From the NCBI RefSeq assembly GCF_012044895.1, contig NZ_CP050695.1, positions 2,510,501-2,574,500 on the forward strand: a stretch of 64,000 nt of DNA. The letters run 5' to 3'. The position numbers and the translations under genes are program-made. This DNA comes from Aquisalimonas sp. 2447 (GTDB taxonomy: Bacteria; Pseudomonadota; Gammaproteobacteria; Nitrococcales; Aquisalimonadaceae). This document shows, one piece after another, positions 63,664 to 64,000 of the stretch. The notes beneath the pieces were generated by a model, which made no database searches, had not been told where the DNA came from, and saw only the letters and a list, made by a program, of their open reading frames with translations. The number at the start of each line of letters is the position of its first letter. Position 1 is the stretch's first letter.

Positions 63664-64000
63664 TGGAAGCATCCGAGCTTCCCGAAGGCGCATGGGTAAC
63701 GGTTGATACCGCACCCATCATCTACCTGATGGAGGACCACCCGACCTTCCTCGAACCCTATCTTCCGGTTTTCGAGCGCATCGAAGCAGGCACCCTTCAC
63801 GGGGTCGTATCAACGATCACACTGGCGGAATTCCTGAGCGGGCCTCTCCGAAACAGCGACGAAATCCTTGCGGACCGCTATTACCAAAGCCTGACCAACA
63901 GCAACAACTGGCACATTCAGGCGCTCGACGCCTCTTTATCTTTCACGGCCGCCCGCATCCGAACCCGATACGGCCTCAAACTACCCGATGCCATTCAGGT
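63663..64000 (+). CDS. PIN-domain toxin, cut by the window end
   Basis: The first 112 residues of a PIN protein: WVTVDTAPIIYLMEDHPTFLEPYLPVFERI (first Asp), VVSTITLAEFLSGPL (Glu), TAARIRTRYGLKLPDAIQ (third Asp). The fourth acidic site lies beyond the window. Antitoxin-first pair with overlapping codons; a VapC-like RNase toxin. Confidence 0.85.
   Translation, partial: MEASELPEGAWVTVDTAPIIYLMEDHPTFLEPYLPVFERIEAGTLHGVVSTITLAEFLSGPLRNSDEILADRYYQSLTNSNNWHIQALDASLSFTAARIRTRYGLKLPDAIQ

Overview
The window is GC-rich chromosomal DNA of a gammaproteobacterium. Supporting genes are an SOS-type yebG with a LexA box, a gammaproteobacterial-style glnS, a phasin and a caiD-like carnitine gene. The very acidic exported proteins fit a halophilic or haloalkaliphilic lineage such as Ectothiorhodospiraceae or Halomonadaceae. 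That placement is inference; there is no rRNA or tRNA gene here to settle it.

Layout. (1) 1-9.7 kb is mostly ordinary: a leftward acyl-CoA operon (ADP-forming acyl-CoA ligase, acyl-CoA dehydrogenase, CaiD-like hydratase), a lipoprotein with an odd poly-A leader, an AsmA-like protein, an MBL-fold hydrolase, yebG, a RES/Xre toxin-antitoxin pair and a phasin. (2) 9.8-15.2 kb: a DUF6351 lipoprotein gene whose 5' end was displaced by an IS66 element with exact inverted repeats and an 8-bp target duplication. (3) 15.2-23.4 kb: a complete type I Wadjet (JetABCD) plasmid-defence operon with two small two-gene modules nested inside it: a DUF4258 pair between jetB and jetC, and an MNT/HEPN pair between jetC and jetD. 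(4) 23.4-32.5 kb: REP cluster, glnS, a vapBC operon whose toxin gene is split by an IS200/IS605 element (tnpA plus tnpB), a SWIM/SNF2 helicase, and a RelE/Xre pair. (5) 32.5-57.3 kb: a cell-surface island. It holds a TolC-like outer-membrane protein, a glycosyltransferase, a Wzm/Wzt polysaccharide exporter, a methyltransferase-glycosyltransferase fusion, a 1578-residue S-layer-like protein, SapC, a type I secretion ABC transporter and adaptor, a second glycosyltransferase, and two more DUF4214 proteins. One of these is a trypsin-like protease; the other is broken by an IS21 element. (6) 57.3-64 kb: a second IS21 element, an orphan HTH protein, several PIN/Phd toxin-antitoxin genes or remnants, and a decayed group II intron that landed inside a REP repeat.

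How it fits together. The surface island resembles the Caulobacter RsaA and Campylobacter Sap logic: an S-layer protein leaves through a dedicated type I secretion system and is probably held by a long-chain polysaccharide exported by Wzm/Wzt, with chain length set by a terminal methyltransferase. A promoter unit, TGTAAGG-N4-TGTAAGG-N10-TAnnnT, has the direct-repeat geometry of OmpR/PhoB-type response-regulator sites. It precedes the S-layer gene (twice in tandem), the DUF4214 protease and the distant lipoprotein, so these loci probably form one regulon. The Wadjet operon with embedded toxin-antitoxin-like modules is the main defence system. Four insertions can be undone to the base: IS66 in the DUF6351 gene, IS605 in vapC, IS21 in the DUF4214 gene, and the group II intron in a REP.
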